Of a DNA stretch of 64,000 nt, positions 44,411-52,824 are shown piece by piece; the first letter of the stretch is position 1; each line of letters begins with the position of its first letter. Below the pieces are notes generated by a model. The model was not told the DNA's origin and did not search any database. It was given only the letters and a program-made list of their open reading frames with translations. The position numbers were made by a program, and so were the translations under genes. Origin of the DNA: UBA1822 sp963615055 (lineage in GTDB: Bacteria > Bacillota > Negativicutes > Veillonellales > Dialisteraceae); contig CAVEFO010000002.1 in NCBI GenBank assembly GCA_963615055.1, positions 1 through 64,000 of the forward strand. The letters run 5' to 3'.

Positions 44411-44498
44411 AGGCTTGAAAGGGCTTGAAAGGGCTTGAAAGGGCTTGAAAAGGCTTGAAAAGGCTTGAAAAGGCTTGAAAAGGCTTGAAAAGGCTTGA
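44411..44498. repeat. 10-bp tandem repeat (RGGCTTGAAA), nine units
   Basis: Units begin every 10 bases from 44411 to 44491: AGGCTTGAAA, three GGGCTTGAAA, then AGGCTTGAAA repeats and a final AGGCTTGACG. It starts two bases after the stop codon of the first binding protein. Looser relatives (GGCTTGATAGGGCTTGAAAA) occur at 46473-46498. Confidence 0.92.
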
Positions 44499-44695
44499 CG
44501 GTGTCATCGGTGCGCTGTCCGTTATCCGTTTACCGTTGACCGTGCGTGTTTAGGCTTTGCGGCTCATGGAAATGAAAGATTTGAGGCAGAAGCGAAATAG
44601 GGAAAGGTCGCAAAAGTGATTTTTTCGGAAGCAAGCTTTTTCAAACCTACTTACAAATTGATGTTCCCTCTTAAACGGGGAGAAAGGAAGAAAAA
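44499..44695. repeat. Spacer with heptamers and a 'GCAAGCTTTTTCAA' element
   Basis: No gene. It includes ATCCGTTTACCGTTGACCGT (44523-44542) and a GAAAGGTCGCAAAAGTGATTTTTTCGG-like piece ending GCAAGCTTTTTCAA (about 44604-44645). Two relatives of the latter lie at 46547-46597 and 46616-46662. GAAAGGAAG then serves the next gene. Confidence 0.55.
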
Positions 44696-45682
44696 ATGAA
44701 AAAATGGATGAAATGTGCGGCGGCGGCTTTGGCGGTGTGTGCGCTTTGTACGGCCGTCGGCTGCGGTGGAGATAATAAAAAAGAGGCGGCAGGTGCCAAG
44801 AAGAAAATCGCGGTGATTCAGCTCATGCAGCACGGCTCGCTCGACGCGGCGAACAAGGGCGTGATGGACCGGCTCGCAGAGCGCGGCTACACGTCGGATA
44901 AGATTGAAGTCGACCAACAAAACGCGCAGGGCGATCAATCGAATCTAAAGAGCATCGCGCAGCGTTTCTTGTCCGCGCATCCGGATCTCATCGTCGGCAT
45001 TTCGACACCGGCGACGCAAGCTGTCGCGAATGAAATCAAAGACGTCCCGATTGTCGGCGTGGCGATCACGGATTTCGAAACGGCGAAACTGGTGAAATCG
45101 AACGCGAAACCGGAGACGAACGTGACGGGCGCCAACGACCGCGGCCCGGTGGAAAAACAAGTAGAAATGGGCAAAATTTTCGTCCCGAATGCGACGCGCA
45201 TGGGGCTCCTCTACTGCTCGTCCGAAGTGAACAGCCAGATTCAGGCGGCGCAGGCTAAAAAACAGGCGGAAGCGATGGGACTCACCGTTGTAGAAAAGAC
45301 CGTTTCCTCCGTGAATGACATCCAGCAAGTCGCCGAAGCGATGGTCGGCGCGGTGGATTATATTTACGTACCGACGGACAATGTGATTGCCTCGGCGATC
45401 CCGTCTCTCGTCAAAGTGACGGACGCGGCGAAAATCCCCGTTTTCGTCGGCGCGGACAGCATGGCGCGTGACGGGGCGCTCGGTTCGCTTTCCGTCGATT
45501 TCTATAAAACGGGCCTCCAGGCGGGCGACATGGCGGCTGACATTTTGGATGGCAAAGGGAAACCGGAAACCATGCCTGTCCAAGACCCGGCCGACCTCAC
45601 CGTCATCATCAACAAGAAGAATGCGCAAATCTTGGGAATCCAAATTCCTGAGATTTATAAAGACGCGACCTTCGTCGAATAA
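44696..45682 (+). CDS. ABC transporter substrate-binding lipoprotein, TrpX/DUF534 type, copy 2
   Basis: 328-residue paralogue of the preceding gene with the same motif order: lipoprotein signal ALAVCALCTAVGCGG, VIQLMQHGSLDAANKGVMDRL, QNAQGDQSNLKSIAQRF, STPATQAVANEIKDVPIVGVA, LLYCSSEVNSQIQ, IYVPTDNVIASAIPSLVKV, FVGADSMARDGALGSLSVDFY. Estimated well over half identical by eye, so a local gene duplication. GGAGAAAGGAAG precedes the ATG. Probably transcribed from the T-box promoter through the 10-bp repeat, as no strong promoter is seen between, and ended by the terminator at 45709. Differences cluster after the first 230 residues, so ligand preference could differ. Confidence 0.92.
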   Translation: MKKWMKCAAAALAVCALCTAVGCGGDNKKEAAGAKKKIAVIQLMQHGSLDAANKGVMDRLAERGYTSDKIEVDQQNAQGDQSNLKSIAQRFLSAHPDLIVGISTPATQAVANEIKDVPIVGVAITDFETAKLVKSNAKPETNVTGANDRGPVEKQVEMGKIFVPNATRMGLLYCSSEVNSQIQAAQAKKQAEAMGLTVVEKTVSSVNDIQQVAEAMVGAVDYIYVPTDNVIASAIPSLVKVTDAAKIPVFVGADSMARDGALGSLSVDFYKTGLQAGDMAADILDGKGKPETMPVQDPADLTVIINKKNAQILGIQIPEIYKDATFVE

Positions 45683-45708
45683 TCGTTCGGAAATAAAAAT
45701 AGAAACAG

Positions 45709-45749
45709 AAAAGCCGCTCACACCGATTTTCTCGGCATGAGCGGCTTTT
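45709..45749. terminator. Bidirectional terminator between the binding proteins and suf
   Basis: 12-bp perfect stem AAAAGCCGCTCA / TGAGCGGCTTTT (45709-45720, 45738-45749), A/T-flanked on both sides, between convergent transcription units. Confidence 0.9.
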
Positions 45750-46002
45750 AGCTTGGCGAATTTTCTTCGCTATTTCTTTTGAAACAGAATCGAATGGTTT
45801 GCGGTTTTCTTCCCGAAAAGGGGTGAGGGGATAACGGCAAACGAGCCTTCTCCCGGAATGAAGGCACCTGTCTCGGCTATGTTCGGCAAGGCGGGATTTT
45901 GCGTAGAAACAGAATGAAAGACAGAGGAGCGGCCGGTGATTTTCGTCTGCATTTTCTCAAAGCGGAAATGATTTTGAGGCGCAGGCAAAGCCGCAATCGA
46001 CA
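45750..46002. other. Spacer between convergent units, nothing recognised
   Basis: About 250 bases with no credible ORF, RNA or repeat recognised. Confidence 0.5.
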
Positions 46003-46437
46003 TCATCCCTTTATTTTCAGCAATGCCGTTTCCAATGTATGCCAGCCCAAGACGGCGCATTTTACGCGGACGGGGAGTTTGGAAATATCTTTCAGCGCCT
46101 GCGCGTCTTCGAGCTCTTCGAGTGCTGCGTCGTCCGTCACGTTTCCGCGAATCATATCAAGAAAAAGGCGCACGAGGCGAAGAGCGTCATCGACGGTGCG
46201 GCCGCGGAGAAGCTCGGCCATGATGGCTGTCGAGGCTTGGCTGATGGCGCAGCCGTTTCCCGTATAGGCAAGGTCCTTGATTTTTCCGTCTTCCAACAGG
46301 ACTTCGATCGTGAGGTCATCGCCGCAATTGGGATTGTGCCCGTGCTCAGAAATCGTCGGGCAGGCCATCTTCCGCTTATTCGTCGTGTCTTTATTGTATT
46401 CCAAAATGAGGTCGGTATAAAGTTGCTGCAGGTCCAT
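46003..46437 (-). CDS. sufU: Fe-S cluster assembly sulfur-transfer protein SufU
   Basis: Zinc-dependent sulfurtransferase that accepts persulfide sulfur from SufS in Gram-positive-type SUF systems. 144 residues, usual length. N-terminal LYTDLILEYNKDTTNKRKM, the first zinc ligand pair in NPNCGDDL (Cys, Asp), then YTGNGCAISQAS with the second Cys, and VRVKCAVLGWHTLETAL with the third. The insertion between the second and third Cys marks SufU rather than IscU/NifU. Last gene of the minus-strand suf cluster, with AAGGAG before its ATG. Separated from sufS by a repeat-bearing spacer of 255 bases. Confidence 0.93.
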   Translation of the reverse strand: MDLQQLYTDLILEYNKDTTNKRKMACPTISEHGHNPNCGDDLTIEVLLEDGKIKDLAYTGNGCAISQASTAIMAELLRGRTVDDALRLVRLFLDMIRGNVTDDAALEELEDAQALKDISKLPVRVKCAVLGWHTLETALLKIKG

Positions 46438-46692
46438 GAGGGCTCCTTGTGGGGGAAAAACGGGTTAAAACGGCTTGATAGGGCTTGAAAAGGCTTGATG
46501 GATGGCTTTGGCGAGATTGGATGTATGAGCCATCGGAAGAGCTACGCTTGCGAAAGATCACAAAAATTTTTATCGGGAGCAAGCCTCATCAAGCCGAGAG
46601 AAAGGCGAGCTTATGAAAAGTCTCAAAAGTTTCTCATCGAAATCAAGCTTTTCAAGCCGGAGAAAAAGATGAGCTTGCGAATGATTTTACGG
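46438..46692. repeat. Spacer sufU-sufS with CTTGAAAAGG repeats and two 'GCAAGC..TCAAGCC' elements
   Basis: No gene. At 46473-46498 there are three 10-bp-type units (GGCTTGATAGGGCTTGAAAA). Two related pieces, about 46547-46597 and 46616-46662, read GAAA(G/A)(A/G)TC-C-CAAAA...TCG and end in CAAGC..TCAAGCC. They match a third near 44604-44645 and can pair with the CTTGA repeats. Confidence 0.55.
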
Positions 46693-47916
46693 TCAAAATC
46701 CCATTCTTTTACGGACATCGGAGAGTTTTTCCAAGAATGTATCGACTTCTTGCTCGGTGTTGTAGAACCAGAAACTGGCGCGGCAGCTGGCGCCGATGTC
46801 GAGGTATCGATGCAGCGGCTCGGCGCAGTGGTGGCCGGTGCGGATGCAGATGCCGTCGGCGGAGAGAAGTTCGGTGACGTCGTGCGGATGGACGTCGTCG
46901 ACGGTGAAGGCGATGAGGCCTTCCTTTTGCGCCGCGTCGGTCGGGCCGATGACGCGGATATGGGGCATTGCGAGGAGCCCTTTGAGCGCTCTTTCGACAA
47001 GTGTCTTTTCTTGGGCGCGAATGGCCGGAAACCCGACGGATTTGAGATAGGAAATGGCGGCAGCCAAGGAAACGGCGCCTTCGACGTATTGCGTCCCGGC
47101 TTCAAATTTCGCGGGAAGGGGCGCCCATTCCGTTTCCTGCTCGGCGACGGTATCGATCATGTCGCCGCCTAAAAGAAACGGCTCCATTTCCTCTAAAAGT
47201 GCGCGCTTTCCATAGAGGACGCCGATGCCGCCGAATGCGCCCATTTTGTGTCCGGAGAAGGCGAAGAAATCGCAATCCATGACTGTGACGTCGACGGGTT
47301 TGTGTGGCGTGCTCTGCGCCCCGTCCACAATCACGACGGCGCCGTGGGCGTGCGCGCGATCGATCCAAGGTTTCGGATCAAAATCAATGCCGAGAACGTT
47401 GGAGACTTCGGCGAACGCGAAAATCTTCACGGCGGGATCATCGATTTTGGCAAGTTCGCTTTCGGGGATAAATCCGGTTTCTTTGTCGATATACAAATAT
47501 TCCAAAGTCGCGCCTGTTTTCTTCGCGACGCGCTGCCAAGTGACGAGATTGGAATGATGCTCGGCGATGGAGATTAAAATTTTATCGCCGTCATGAAGAT
47601 GCGTTTCCCCATAGGAACGCGCGACAAGATTCAATGATTCGGTCGTATTGCGCGTGTAAATGATTTCGTCCGCACTTTTGGCGCCGATAAAATCACGGAC
47701 GATCTCTTTGGAGCCGTCGTAAGCCGCTGATGCCGCGATGGAGAAACGGTGCGCGCCGCGATGCGGATTTCCGTTGTCATGCGTCACATATTCCGTGACG
47801 GCGGCCAGCACGGGAAGCGGCCGCTGCACGGTGGCGGCGTTGTCGAAATAAATAATCGGTGCGCCATCCTGCTGAGAGAGGATAGGGAAATCGTGTCGGA
47901 TGAGATTGAGATTCAT
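46693..47916 (-). CDS. sufS: Cysteine desulfurase SufS
   Basis: PLP enzyme releasing sulfur from cysteine as persulfide for Fe-S assembly. 407 residues from ATG 47916, the usual group II length. Visible: IYFDNAATVQRP, GAHRFSIAASAAYDGSKEIV, NTTESLNLVARS, AEHHSNLVTWQ, VDGAQSTPHKPVDV, the PLP lysine in FFAFSGHKMGAFGGIG, and the catalytic Cys loop RTGHHCAEPLHRYL. A longer in-frame start 69 bases upstream adds a Lys/Pro-rich stretch not found in the family. The chosen ATG has AAGGA about 11 bases before it. Works with SufU and SufBCD of the same cluster. Confidence 0.94.
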   Translation of the reverse strand: MNLNLIRHDFPILSQQDGAPIIYFDNAATVQRPLPVLAAVTEYVTHDNGNPHRGAHRFSIAASAAYDGSKEIVRDFIGAKSADEIIYTRNTTESLNLVARSYGETHLHDGDKILISIAEHHSNLVTWQRVAKKTGATLEYLYIDKETGFIPESELAKIDDPAVKIFAFAEVSNVLGIDFDPKPWIDRAHAHGAVVIVDGAQSTPHKPVDVTVMDCDFFAFSGHKMGAFGGIGVLYGKRALLEEMEPFLLGGDMIDTVAEQETEWAPLPAKFEAGTQYVEGAVSLAAAISYLKSVGFPAIRAQEKTLVERALKGLLAMPHIRVIGPTDAAQKEGLIAFTVDDVHPHDVTELLSADGICIRTGHHCAEPLHRYLDIGASCRASFWFYNTEQEVDTFLEKLSDVRKRMGF

Positions 47917-48100
47917 GGGAGTTGTGTCCTTTTGTGAAAATTTTGGGAAATGGGCTTTTTTGTCAGGCGGGAGAGCAGTTAGCAATTAGTAGTTAGCAGT
48001 TAGCAGTGCAAGTAGCGGCTCCGCCGCAATTTTTAATATTGTCGCCGAAGGCGACACCTGAATTGCTAATTGCTAATTGCTAATTACTAATTGCTAACTT
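47917..48100. repeat. Heptamer-flanked hairpin in the sufS-sufD spacer
   Basis: TTAGCAATTAGTAGTTAGCA (about 47970-47989, continuing) lies on one side and CTAATTGCTAATTGCTAATT (about 48064-48083, continuing) on the other. The two arms are complementary and would close over GCGGCTCCGCCGC and GTCGCCGAAGGCGAC hairpins. It sits in the suf operon, so it could modulate read-through. Confidence 0.65.
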
Positions 48101-49138
48101 TTACCGCCCATCCAGCTTCTCCGCAACGGCCCCCAAGATATCATCTCGCCTACTTTCCGACAAGCGGTCGATCAAGGGACGGAGGAGGGCTTCGACGACG
48201 ATGCGGTGGGCTTCTTCTTTTGTGAGACCGCGGCTCATGAGGTAGTAGACCGTGGATTCGTCGAGCTGGCCCGCACTGGAGGCGTGATTGCCGATCACAT
48301 TGTCCTCCGTGCAAAGGAGGAGCGGCAGGGAAATATTTTTCGCATCCGGCGAAAGACTCACGGCCACATCGCCCTCATTTCCGACGGCGCCGCTGCAGCC
48401 GCGTTTGAAATCGATGGTGCCGCGGAAAATTTTCTTGGCATGGCCGGAAAGCGCACCGCGGACATCGATATTGCTCTCGGATTCTTCACCGAGATGATCG
48501 ATGTGATAGAAGAAATCCAATTTCTGCCCGCCGCCCGCCGCATAGAAGGCCGCTTCGTCCAGTCGGGATCGTTTTCCGAAAAGGAAACCGCGGCTGTGAA
48601 GAATGGTTTCGCATCCGCCGAGCGCCGCCGCCGTGAAATCCGCTTCGGCTTGCTCCGCCAATGTCACATGGCGCTGACAGACGATTGTTTTTTCTGAAAG
48701 ACCGATTTGCACGGCGCTTTCCGTGAGCGTCGCGCCTTCGGCAAGGGCATAAGCGGCAGCCGTGATACCGGTTCCCGCGGCCGTGCCTTCCCATTGCCAC
48801 AGGAGGGACAATTTTGCGTTTTCTTCCAGAATAAAAGAGAAGAAACCGGCGTAATCGGGCGCGTCTTTCGTCAGCGGAAGGGCGATGGTGAGCGCGGCTT
48901 TTGTATCTTTAGGAATGCGGATTGTAAATCGCTCTCCCGAAAGGGCGGCTGCAAATAGCGCGGGCGAGGCGCCGGTAAATGTCTCCGGCGGATTCTCCGC
49001 GCCTTTTATGACGAATGTTTCCTCTGAAAATAACGCTTTGGCGCAGATGGTAGGCGGCGCGAAGGACAGCTTTGTGTCATTCACTTTGAGGTATCGATAC
49101 GTCGGCATGGGGAGCCGATTGACAGTTTCCGTGGTCAT
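48101..49138 (-). CDS. sufD: Fe-S cluster assembly scaffold protein SufD
   Basis: Partner of SufB in the SufBC2D scaffold. 345 residues from ATG 49138, with GGGAGG 5 bases before it. An in-frame ATG 30 bases upstream overlaps the sufB stop and lacks a site. C-terminal SUF_FeS_assembly beta-helix features: IDFKRGCSGAVGNEGDVAVSL, LLLCTEDNVIGNHASSAGQLD, then VYYLMSRGLTKEEAHRIVVEALLRPLID. The His of NHASS corresponds to the conserved SufD His needed for cluster formation. Lies between sufB (10-base spacing) and the repeat-bearing sufS spacer. Confidence 0.92.
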   Translation of the reverse strand: MTTETVNRLPMPTYRYLKVNDTKLSFAPPTICAKALFSEETFVIKGAENPPETFTGASPALFAAALSGERFTIRIPKDTKAALTIALPLTKDAPDYAGFFSFILEENAKLSLLWQWEGTAAGTGITAAAYALAEGATLTESAVQIGLSEKTIVCQRHVTLAEQAEADFTAAALGGCETILHSRGFLFGKRSRLDEAAFYAAGGGQKLDFFYHIDHLGEESESNIDVRGALSGHAKKIFRGTIDFKRGCSGAVGNEGDVAVSLSPDAKNISLPLLLCTEDNVIGNHASSAGQLDESTVYYLMSRGLTKEEAHRIVVEALLRPLIDRLSESRRDDILGAVAEKLDGR

Positions 49139-49148
49139 ATTTCCTCCC

Positions 49149-50558
49149 TTATCCGATGGATCCTTCAAATTCGAGATCGATGAGACGATTCATTTCCACG
49201 GCGTATTCGAGGGGAAGCGCTTTAGAAATGGGTTCGGCAAATCCGCGCACGAGCATGGCTTTTGCATCCGCTTCCGTTAGGCCGCGGCTCATGAGATAGT
49301 AAATGTCTTCGTCCGGAATGCGGCCGATTTTGGCTTCGTGGCCAAGGTCGATGTCGTCATTTTCAATGAGAATGGCCGGCACGGTGTCCGAGCGGGACGC
49401 GCCGTCGAGCATGAGCGATTCGCAGCTGATGGTGCCCTTCGCGCCGGAGGCCGCCGGGCCGATGTGGACGACGCCGCGGTAAATCGCCGTCCCGCCGCCT
49501 TTGGAAATAGATTTCGTGTGAATATTAAGCGTCGTATTTTTCCCGATGCATTCGACTTTGGAGCCGGTATCGAGAAATTGTCCCGCGCCGGCAAACGTGA
49601 TGCCCGTAAATTCGCAAGACGCGCGGTCGCCCGCAAGGCGCGTGTCCGGATAGAGACACGACGTGTGCGAGCCGAAGGAGCCGCTCACCCAGATCATGCG
49701 GCCGTCTTCCTCCACGACGGATTTTTTTGTATTGAGATTGTACATATTTTTCGACCAATTTTCGATGGTCGAGTAGCGAAGTGTCGCGCCTTTTTTGACG
49801 AACAGCTCGACGGCGCCGGCATGGAGATTGGCCACATTGTAGCGCGGCGCCGAGCACCCTTCGATGAAATGGCAGGACGCGCCTTCGTCCACGATGATGA
49901 GCGTGTGCTCAAATTGCCCCGCGCCGGGGGCATTCAGCCGAAAATAACTTTGGAGCGGCATGGAAACGGTGACGCCTTTCGGCACATAGACAAAGGAGCC
50001 GCCCGACCAGACGGCGTAGTGCAGCGCCGCGAATTTATGATAATTCGGCGGAATGAGCGTGCCGAAATATTGTCGCACCATGTCGGGGTATTCTTTGACC
50101 GCCGCGTCGAAATCCGTATAAATGACGCCTTGACGCGACAATTCTTCCTGCACATTGTGGTACACCACTTCCGAATCGTATTGCGCGCCGACACCGGCCA
50201 GCGTTTCTTTTTCCGCTGCCGGAATGCCCAGCCGGTCGAAAGTGTCGCGAATATTTTCCGGCAAATCTTCCCAGCGTGCTTTCTGATTCGTTTTCGGGCG
50301 GACGTACGTATCGATATGCGCCATGTCGACTTCGGAAATATCCGGCATCCACGGACCGAGATCGAGTTTCCGATAAATGGCAAGCGCGCGAAGACGAAGC
50401 GCGAGCATCCATTCCGGTTCTTCTTTTTTTGCGGAAATTTCCCGCACCGTTTCTTCCGTGAGCCCTTCCGTTTTATACGAAAATTCCGCCGCGTCGCGGA
50501 TGTCGTACACGCTGCGCGACACGTCCTCGATTTGGCTCTTCTTTTTCATCTCCGCCAT
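49149..50558 (-). CDS. sufB: Fe-S cluster assembly scaffold protein SufB
   Basis: Core scaffold where the nascent cluster is built. 469 residues, normal for SufB. Visible: YFGTLIPPNYHKFAALHYAV, VPKGVTVSMPLQSYFRLN, HTLIIVDEGASCHFIEGCSAP, NLHAGAVELFVKKGA, STIENWSKNMYNLNTKK, RAGDRASCEF-type motif (LAGDRASCEFTGITFAG), and C-terminal KGTISCESLMLDGASRSDT, then EAKIGRIPDEDIYYLMSRGL. Start chosen at ATG 50558, one base past the sufC stop, with GAGGTG as site; MKKKSQ three codons later is the alternative. Coupled translation with sufC is likely. Confidence 0.95.
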   Translation of the reverse strand: MAEMKKKSQIEDVSRSVYDIRDAAEFSYKTEGLTEETVREISAKKEEPEWMLALRLRALAIYRKLDLGPWMPDISEVDMAHIDTYVRPKTNQKARWEDLPENIRDTFDRLGIPAAEKETLAGVGAQYDSEVVYHNVQEELSRQGVIYTDFDAAVKEYPDMVRQYFGTLIPPNYHKFAALHYAVWSGGSFVYVPKGVTVSMPLQSYFRLNAPGAGQFEHTLIIVDEGASCHFIEGCSAPRYNVANLHAGAVELFVKKGATLRYSTIENWSKNMYNLNTKKSVVEEDGRMIWVSGSFGSHTSCLYPDTRLAGDRASCEFTGITFAGAGQFLDTGSKVECIGKNTTLNIHTKSISKGGGTAIYRGVVHIGPAASGAKGTISCESLMLDGASRSDTVPAILIENDDIDLGHEAKIGRIPDEDIYYLMSRGLTEADAKAMLVRGFAEPISKALPLEYAVEMNRLIDLEFEGSIG

Positions 50559-50559
50559 G

Positions 50560-51300
50560 TCACACCTCGCGGAAGGCGTCAAACCCTTGCGCCTCCACCG
50601 TATCGGCCAGTTCGGCGCCGCCCTCAGCCGCAATTTTTCCATCGATCAAAATATGTACGACATCCGGGCGAATGAAACGGAGCATCTGGTGGAGATGCGT
50701 GATGAGAAGAATCGAATTGGTTTCATTGTGATAATCGGAAACGGCTTTGGACACGATCCGCACCGCGTCCACATCGAGCCCGGAATCTGTTTCATCCAGC
50801 ATCGCCAGCTTTGGCTCCAAAATGCGCATTTGCAGGATTTCATTTTTCTTCCGCTCCCCGCCGGACGCGCCCTCATTGAGGTATCGCTCCGCGTACGCCG
50901 GGTCCATGGACAGCTCCTCCATCCGCGTCTTCAAAAGGCGCTTGAAAGGGAAAAGGCGCTGCGTTTCACCGGAAACCGCAGTCTTGGCTGTGCGGATGAA
51001 ATTTTCCGTCGAAATCCCCGCGACGGAAACGGGCGATTGGAACGAAAGAAATATGCCGAGCCGCGCGCGCTTGTCGACGGAAAGTTCCGTTATATCCGTT
51101 CCTTCAAAAAAAATACGACCTTCCGTCACGGTGTAGGCGGGATTCCCCATGATCGTGTGGAGCAGCGTCGATTTCCCGGCGCCGTTCACCCCCATGATCA
51201 CATGGGTTTCCCCGGTATTCACCGTGAGAGAAAGGCCGTGCAAAAGTTCTTTGTCTCCCGCAGAGACATGCAAATTTTCAATGCGAAGAAGTTCGCTCAT
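50560..51300 (-). CDS. sufC: Fe-S cluster assembly ATPase SufC
   Basis: Cytosolic ABC-type ATPase that drives conformational change of SufB-SufD. 246 residues, the standard size. Walker A GVNGAGKST, signature ASGGERKKNEILQM (SufC-type SGGE), Walker B AMLDETDSGLD, switch His in LLITHLHQML. First gene of the minus-strand order sufC-sufB-sufD-sufS-sufU. The upstream 140 bases are A/T-rich with TACAAT-like -10 candidates but no clear -35, and hold a heptamer run (51389-51424). Confidence 0.95.
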   Translation of the reverse strand: MSELLRIENLHVSAGDKELLHGLSLTVNTGETHVIMGVNGAGKSTLLHTIMGNPAYTVTEGRIFFEGTDITELSVDKRARLGIFLSFQSPVSVAGISTENFIRTAKTAVSGETQRLFPFKRLLKTRMEELSMDPAYAERYLNEGASGGERKKNEILQMRILEPKLAMLDETDSGLDVDAVRIVSKAVSDYHNETNSILLITHLHQMLRFIRPDVVHILIDGKIAAEGGAELADTVEAQGFDAFREV

Positions 51301-51388
51301 ACTATCACCTCAAAAATATATCGTATTTTTTGAATTTATTTTTATTGTATTGTAACACAAGAGGGAAAGATTGATGACACCGACACTG

Positions 51389-51424
51389 CTAACTGCTCAT
51401 TGCTAACTGCTCACTGCTCACTGT
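51389..51424. repeat. Heptamer repeat run, GCTAACT/GCTCACT type
   Basis: Five 7-base units (CTGCTAACTGCTCATTGCTA and on) between sufC and the radical SAM gene, same family as 2378-2413 in the opposite orientation. Confidence 0.7.
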
Positions 51425-51443
51425 CTTAAGAAGCCAAGCCCCG

Positions 51444-52346
51444 TCACAGACCACTTTCCACTCCCGTCCCGTCGAAAGCCGGCGTGAAACATTCATCGGC
51501 GGATTCTTTTTGCTGCGTGTAGCCCTCCGTGATGCCGAGCGCTTCCATGTAGGCGCGTGCCTCTTCGTATTCTTCGTCCGTCACGCGGCGATTGATTTCC
51601 GGAAACTCTTTCGCGCGGCCCATCGGCGTATATTGACGCATGAGGCTGACGAGGACATCGCCTTCGCGGAATGTTTCCGCCACATATTCCAGCACGCCCT
51701 TTGTATTTTCCATCTGGCCCGGCAGGACGAGATGGCGGATGAGGACGCCTTTTTTGAGAAGCCCGTCCGCGCCGATTTCATACGGCCCCGTCTGGCGAAA
51801 CATTTGCTCAATCGCGCGCGTCGCGACATGGAAATAATCCGGCGCGTCGCTGTATCGACGAGCCGGCGCTTCGAGACTGTATTTCAAATCGGGGAGCCAA
51901 ATTTGGATTTTTTTACGCAAAAAAGCCACCGTGTGCACACTTTCGTACCCGCCGCAATTGTAGATGACGGGGACGGGAAGCGATTCCGCGAGGCTTTGAA
52001 AAACGGCATGAGAAAAATGCGTGGGCGTCACGAGATCGATATTGTGCGCCCCCTGCCGAATGAGTTCTCGGTAAATCTCGGAAAGACGGGAAACGGAAAT
52101 TTCGCGGCCGCGGCGAAGCGCCGAGATTTCATAATTTTGGCAATAGACGCACGAAAGCTGGCAACCGGCAAAAAAGACGGTGCCGGCGCCGCGCGTGCCG
52201 CTGATGCACGGCTCTTCATCGTGATGGAGCGCCGCACGCGAGACGACGGGACGGATCCCGAGGCCGCAATAGCCGACCGCGCCCGCCGCTTCCGATGATT
52301 CTTTCCGATTGACGCGGCAGGCGCGCGGACAAAGATTGCAGAGCAT
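51444..52346 (-). CDS. Radical SAM protein, PflA-like (YgiQ-unrelated, 4Fe-4S)
   Basis: 300-residue radical SAM enzyme. N-terminal Cys-rich start MLCNLCPRACRVNR, then the cluster motif FFAGCQLSCVYCQNYEIS (Cys-x3-Cys-x2-Cys), followed by HNIDLVTPTHFSHAVF, YNCGGYESV, IWLPDLKYS and GVLIRHLVLPGQMENTKGVLEY. This layout matches the 'putative pyruvate formate-lyase activating enzyme' group that includes AmmeMemoRadiSam-system-like proteins. Its target is unknown and no glycyl radical enzyme lies nearby. The ATG directly follows the TAA of the thioesterase gene, so the two are translated from one message. A functional link is possible but unproven. Confidence 0.85.
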   Translation of the reverse strand: MLCNLCPRACRVNRKESSEAAGAVGYCGLGIRPVVSRAALHHDEEPCISGTRGAGTVFFAGCQLSCVYCQNYEISALRRGREISVSRLSEIYRELIRQGAHNIDLVTPTHFSHAVFQSLAESLPVPVIYNCGGYESVHTVAFLRKKIQIWLPDLKYSLEAPARRYSDAPDYFHVATRAIEQMFRQTGPYEIGADGLLKKGVLIRHLVLPGQMENTKGVLEYVAETFREGDVLVSLMRQYTPMGRAKEFPEINRRVTDEEYEEARAYMEALGITEGYTQQKESADECFTPAFDGTGVESGL

Positions 52347-52742
52347 TTACAAGCGATTTCCGCGCTCGGCGGCTTTGGCCGTGAATGTCGCTTCGTCGAC
52401 AAGGAAACGTTCGTGCTCCGCTTCCCCGATTTCGCCCGCTTCGTCCGTCGCCAAAATACGGAAAGAGAGCCGGCGCCCTTCGATTTCCGTCAAAACGGCA
52501 TTCGCGGTGACGGTGCCGCCGACCGGCGTGGGCGCTTTGTGCGACAGATGAATGGAAATTCCGACGGACGTCGTCCCTTCGGGGAGTGCAGGCGCAATCG
52601 CTTTCACGGCCGCCGCTTCCATGACGGCGGACAGCATGGGCGTCGCGCACACATCGACCGTGCCGCTGCCGACCGCTTTTGCCGTATCCGTTTCCGAGAC
52701 CTCGCGCGAGACGGTCCCGATCATTCCGATTGTGAGTTCCAT
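52347..52742 (-). CDS. Hotdog-fold thioesterase, FlK-like
   Basis: 131-residue hotdog protein of the group that includes fluoroacetyl-CoA thioesterase and many 'thioesterase family' proteins. Visible: VGSGTVDVCATPMLSAVMEAAA with the conserved Thr-Pro and Glu, TTSVGISIHLSHKAPTPVGG with the conserved His, and FRILATDEAGEIGEAEHERFLVD. It probably hydrolyses a small acyl-CoA or clears damaged thioesters. A/GGAGG precedes the ATG. It abuts the radical SAM gene with zero spacing and diverges from mltG, sharing an 80-base promoter region. Confidence 0.85.
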   Translation of the reverse strand: MELTIGMIGTVSREVSETDTAKAVGSGTVDVCATPMLSAVMEAAAVKAIAPALPEGTTSVGISIHLSHKAPTPVGGTVTANAVLTEIEGRRLSFRILATDEAGEIGEAEHERFLVDEATFTAKAAERGNRL

Positions 52743-52765
52743 GAGAAACCTCCTTTGTTTTTTCT

Positions 52766-52794
52766 CATTATATCATGGGCGGCTATGGTATAAT
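52766..52794 (+). promoter_or_regulatory. Probable promoter of mltG
   Basis: TATAAT at 52789-52794 is clear; the -35 (CATTAT at 52766-52771) is weak at 17 bases. 30 bases before the mltG start. Confidence 0.5.
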
Positions 52795-52824
52795 GAGGAA
52801 AATAATGCGGAAAAGAGGAAAATC

